Source: Polaromonas sp. YR568 (lineage in GTDB: Bacteria; Pseudomonadota; Gammaproteobacteria; Burkholderiales; Burkholderiaceae_C). From it: a stretch of DNA of 64,000 bases. Under the pieces are notes generated by a model. It saw nothing but the letters and a program-made list of their open reading frames with translations, made no database searches and had not been told where the DNA came from. A program made the translations under genes and the position numbers. Each line of letters opens with the position of its first letter. Within the stretch, counting starts at the first letter, position 1. Where the stretch lies: contig NZ_FPBM01000002.1 in the NCBI RefSeq assembly GCF_900116715.1, positions 288,589 to 352,588 of the forward strand. The letters are read 5' to 3'. This document shows positions 62,083 through 64,000 of the stretch, piece by piece.

Positions 62083-62874
62083 ATGAAAATCCAACGCCCT
62101 CCACGCCTGAACATCGACGGCGATGCCGTCCTCCAGGAAGCCGTTGACCGCATCGCCACGGCCCACAAGCTCTCGCTGGCCCGCCGCAAGTTTCTGCGCG
62201 GCTCGCTCACCCTGGGTGGCCTGTCCATGCTGACCGGCTGCGTGCTGGACGACAGCGAGGCTGTCAACACCGCCCTCACCCGCATCTCGCGCATCAACGA
62301 TGACGTGCAGGGCCTGCTGTTTGACCCCAATCGCCTGGCGCCCACTTACCCCGACTCCATGATCACCCGGCCCTTCCCCTTCAACGCTTATTACGGCGAA
62401 GACGAAGTGCGCGAGGTCGAGGAGGAAAGTTACCGCCTGGAAGTCGCCGGCCTGGTGGCCGACAGGCGCAAATGGTCGCTGCCCGAGCTGCGCGCGATGC
62501 CGCAGGTCGACCAGGTGACGCGCCACATCTGCGTGGAGGGCTGGAGCGCCATCGGCAAATGGGGCGGTGTGCCCTTCTTTCATTTTTTGCGCAAGGTGGG
62601 CGCGGACACCACGGCCAAATACGTGGGTTTCAAGTGCGCCGACGATTACTTCACCAGCATCGACATGGCGACGGCGCTGCACCCGCAAACCCTGCTGGCG
62701 CTGACCTACGACGGCCAGGTGCTGCCGCCCAAATACGGCTTTCCGATGAAGCTGCGTATGCCCACCAAGCTGGGCTACAAAAACCCCAAACATATCCAGG
62801 CGATCTTTGTGACCAACACCTACCCTGGCGGCTACTGGGAAGACCAGGGCTACAACTGGTTCGGAGGCAGCTGA
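62083..62874 (+). CDS. yedY1: Periplasmic molybdopterin oxidoreductase (MsrP/YedY-like)
   Basis: 263 residues of the sulfite-oxidase fold family. The Tat motif ARRKFLRGSLTLGG is followed by SMLTGC with a lipobox-like Cys53, so it may be a Tat-exported lipoprotein. The molybdenum-binding cysteine is probably Cys150 in HICVEGWSAIGKWGGVPF. The end, KLRMPTKLGYKNPKHIQAIFVTN..PGGYWEDQGYNWFGG, is also typical. By family and by its neighbours (heme subunit upstream, methionine-rich MXKDX protein downstream) it is most likely a methionine sulfoxide reductase of the YedY1 type; activity is inferred. Confidence 0.9.
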   Translation: MKIQRPPRLNIDGDAVLQEAVDRIATAHKLSLARRKFLRGSLTLGGLSMLTGCVLDDSEAVNTALTRISRINDDVQGLLFDPNRLAPTYPDSMITRPFPFNAYYGEDEVREVEEESYRLEVAGLVADRRKWSLPELRAMPQVDQVTRHICVEGWSAIGKWGGVPFFHFLRKVGADTTAKYVGFKCADDYFTSIDMATALHPQTLLALTYDGQVLPPKYGFPMKLRMPTKLGYKNPKHIQAIFVTNTYPGGYWEDQGYNWFGGS

Positions 62875-62897
62875 GCACGCTCAGAGGCCCTGCAACG

Positions 62898-62929
62898 CCG
62901 GCAAAGGCAGCGACCCTTGCCGTTTTTTT
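62898..62929 (+). terminator. Intrinsic terminator between yedY1 and mrpX
   Basis: CGGCAAAGG - CAGCGAC - CCTTGCCG with one mismatch, followed by seven T. It lies 24 bp after the molybdoenzyme stop and 37 bp before the mrpX start, so mrpX is either expressed by read-through or from a very short promoter after it. Confidence 0.82.
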
Positions 62930-62966
62930 CTCAATGACTTTCCAACATTCTTTCAAGGACAACACC

Positions 62967-63308
62967 ATGAACACCACACTGACCGCCTCCCTCCTTTCGG
63001 CCTGCCTGCTTTTTGCCGGCGGCAGCGCCATGGCGCAGGACGCCATGAAAAAAGACGCCATGAGCAAGGATGCGATGAGCAAGGACGCCATGGCCAAAGA
63101 CGGCATGAAAAAAGATGCGATGGGCAAAGATGCCATGGCCAAGGACGCCATGGGGAAAGACGCTATGGGTAAGGACGCCATGGCGAAGGACGACAAGATG
63201 GCAATGGCCAAGAAGGACAAGATGAAGAAGGATCACATGGCCAAGGACGGTATGAGCAAAGACGCCATGAAAAAAGACGCCATGGGCAAGGACGAGATGA
63301 AGAAGTAA
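62967..63308 (+). CDS. mrpX: Methionine-rich MXKDX pentapeptide repeat protein (MrpX-like)
   Basis: 113 residues: signal peptide (MNTTLTASLLSACLLFAGG, cleavage after SAMAQ near residue 24) and a mature part made almost wholly of M-x-K-D-x units (DAMKKDAMSKDAMSKDAMAK...). I count 18 Met in about 89 mature residues and no Cys. This is the MXKDX repeat family. In Azospira the equivalent MrpX is a periplasmic methionine sink for hypochlorite, reduced again by YedY1; the adjacent molybdoenzyme and b-cytochrome fit that. AAGGA precedes the ATG. A second possible lipobox (LSAC) in the leader looks too early to be used. Confidence 0.9.
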   Translation: MNTTLTASLLSACLLFAGGSAMAQDAMKKDAMSKDAMSKDAMAKDGMKKDAMGKDAMAKDAMGKDAMGKDAMAKDDKMAMAKKDKMKKDHMAKDGMSKDAMKKDAMGKDEMKK

Positions 63309-63379
63309 GGCCCTGCGCGCGATACCCGTATACCCGGGGCATGGCCTGGCGCCCTGCCCCAGGTCTCAATGCCTGCGCG

Positions 63380-64000
63380 TTAGCGTTCGGCGGCGGCTTC
63401 CGTGAAGTAGCGGATCCGCTCGGCGTCGGCGGGGTGCGAGGCAAAGGCAATGCCCAGCCAGGAGTCCTGCTCCGGCAGCTTCTCGCCGGCAGGCGCACCC
63501 TCAGCGGATTCGCCTGGTTTGCCGGCCTTGCCTGATTTGGCTGCTTCGGCTCTTTGGGCGGCGATCTTCTCGAACAGGGTCACCATCACCGCCGGTGAAA
63601 TGCCGGCCGATTTCAATATGCGCACTGCCTCCTGGTCGGCTTCACGCTCGGCATCGCGCGAATAACTGGCCTGGCCGAGCAACACCGGCACGCCGGCCAG
63701 CACGGTGCTGAAGTCGCCCACCACCATGGCGGCCAGCCCGCTCAGCGCGGTGGCCTGTATCAGCATGCGCAGGCCGTGGCGGTGCCGCACATGGCCCAGC
63801 TCATGCGCCAGCACGGCGGTAATGACTTTGTCGTCGCGCCCCACCAGTTCCACCAGCTCGTCGGTCATCACCATGGTTCCGCCCGGCAAGGCAAAGGCGT
63901 TGGGGCCGATGCGGCTGCGGCGAAACACCAGCTGCCATGCCGGCACGCTGCCGGGCGGCATGGCGCTGACGGCTTTGGCAAACGCGTCACGCAACCGCGC
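63380..64000 (-). CDS. M48 family metallopeptidase (runs off the window)
   Basis: The C-terminal part of a zinc protease. HELGH (in VLAHELGHVRHRHG) gives the two His ligands and catalytic Glu; the third ligand is the Glu of SYSRDAEREADQEAVRIL. A membrane-spanning stretch lies between (MLIQATALSGLAAMVVGDF). NAFALPGGTMVMTDELVELVGRDD is typical of the HtpX/BepA group. The frame is open to the window edge, so the N-terminus (signal and extra domain in this subgroup) lies beyond 64000. Convergent with mrpX. Confidence 0.9.
   Translation of the reverse strand, partial: ARLRDAFAKAVSAMPPGSVPAWQLVFRRSRIGPNAFALPGGTMVMTDELVELVGRDDKVITAVLAHELGHVRHRHGLRMLIQATALSGLAAMVVGDFSTVLAGVPVLLGQASYSRDAEREADQEAVRILKSAGISPAVMVTLFEKIAAQRAEAAKSGKAGKPGESAEGAPAGEKLPEQDSWLGIAFASHPADAERIRYFTEAAAER

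Noticed and set aside
61177..62793. Open minus-strand frame of 538 codons
   Set aside because: Antisense to yedZ1 and yedY1; low-complexity His/Gln/Arg-rich translation.
63041..63300. Periodic DNA repeat resembling a CRISPR or satellite array
   Set aside because: The period is 15 bp and follows M-x-K-D-x codons with a signal peptide in front; there are no spacers, so it is protein-coding repeat.

Overview
The window is a gene-dense, GC-rich chromosomal segment of a betaproteobacterium. The best fit is Comamonadaceae (Polaromonas/Rhodoferax/Acidovorax-like). Three things point there: the rpsB-tsf-pyrH-frr-uppS-cdsA-dxr-rseP-bamA-skp-lpxD-fabZ-lpxA-lpxB-rnhB order, a PHB regulator and hydroxybutyrate dehydrogenase, and short dispersed repeats of a kind I associate with this family. 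There is no phage, insertion sequence, integrase or CRISPR array.

Layout. 0-2.5 kb: start of ygiQ (runs off the edge), a DUF2784 membrane protein, and an antibiotic-biosynthesis-monooxygenase-like protein next to a cytochrome P450. 2.6-17.8 kb (minus strand): one long housekeeping block for translation (rpsB, tsf, frr), UMP kinase, undecaprenyl-PP and CDP-DAG synthesis, MEP isoprenoids (dxr), envelope proteolysis (rseP), outer-membrane assembly (bamA, skp), lipid A (lpxD, lpxA, lpxB) with fabZ, then rnhB and a TrmH-type methyltransferase. 18-31 kb: amidase, DadA-like oxidase, BON-LysM protein, NAD(P)HX repair enzyme, YggT, RNase R, tRNA-Leu(CAG), rimO, phaR, tRNA-Val(GAC), relA. 31-39 kb: alpha/beta hydrolase, bdhA, an L-2-hydroxyglutarate-oxidase-like / acetylpolyamine-amidohydrolase-like / N-formylglutamate-amidohydrolase-like operon, a small beta-barrel, a LysR-PACE efflux pair and a SIMPL protein. 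39-49.5 kb: OmpR-EnvZ-type two-component pair, ispDF, mfd-serB and an ABC exporter. 49.5-50.8 kb: a lower-GC patch of small unrecognised genes. 50.9-56.4 kb: phoD, a 7TMR-DISM/PAS histidine kinase, an HNH protein and a DUF2726 protein. 56.8-64 kb: a dienelactone-hydrolase-like protein, a polar amino acid ABC importer, two membrane proteins, then a cytochrome b / Tat molybdoenzyme / methionine-rich repeat protein set and the start of an M48 protease.

Two observations stand out. First, about seven copies of a roughly 50-bp repeat are scattered here, and five lie inside conserved genes as in-frame, translated sequence (trmH, lpxB, dadA, nnr, lhgO). A sixth supplies the stop codon of the amidase. 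The four copies that run antisense to their host gene all use the same reading frame and encode a related peptide, much like Rickettsia palindromic elements. Second, the b561/molybdoenzyme/MXKDX-repeat set at 61.5-63.3 kb matches the logic of the YedY1-MrpX system of Azospira, in which a sacrificial methionine-rich periplasmic protein soaks up hypochlorite and is re-reduced by a molybdenum methionine sulfoxide reductase. Here a good intrinsic terminator separates the reductase from the methionine-rich protein.
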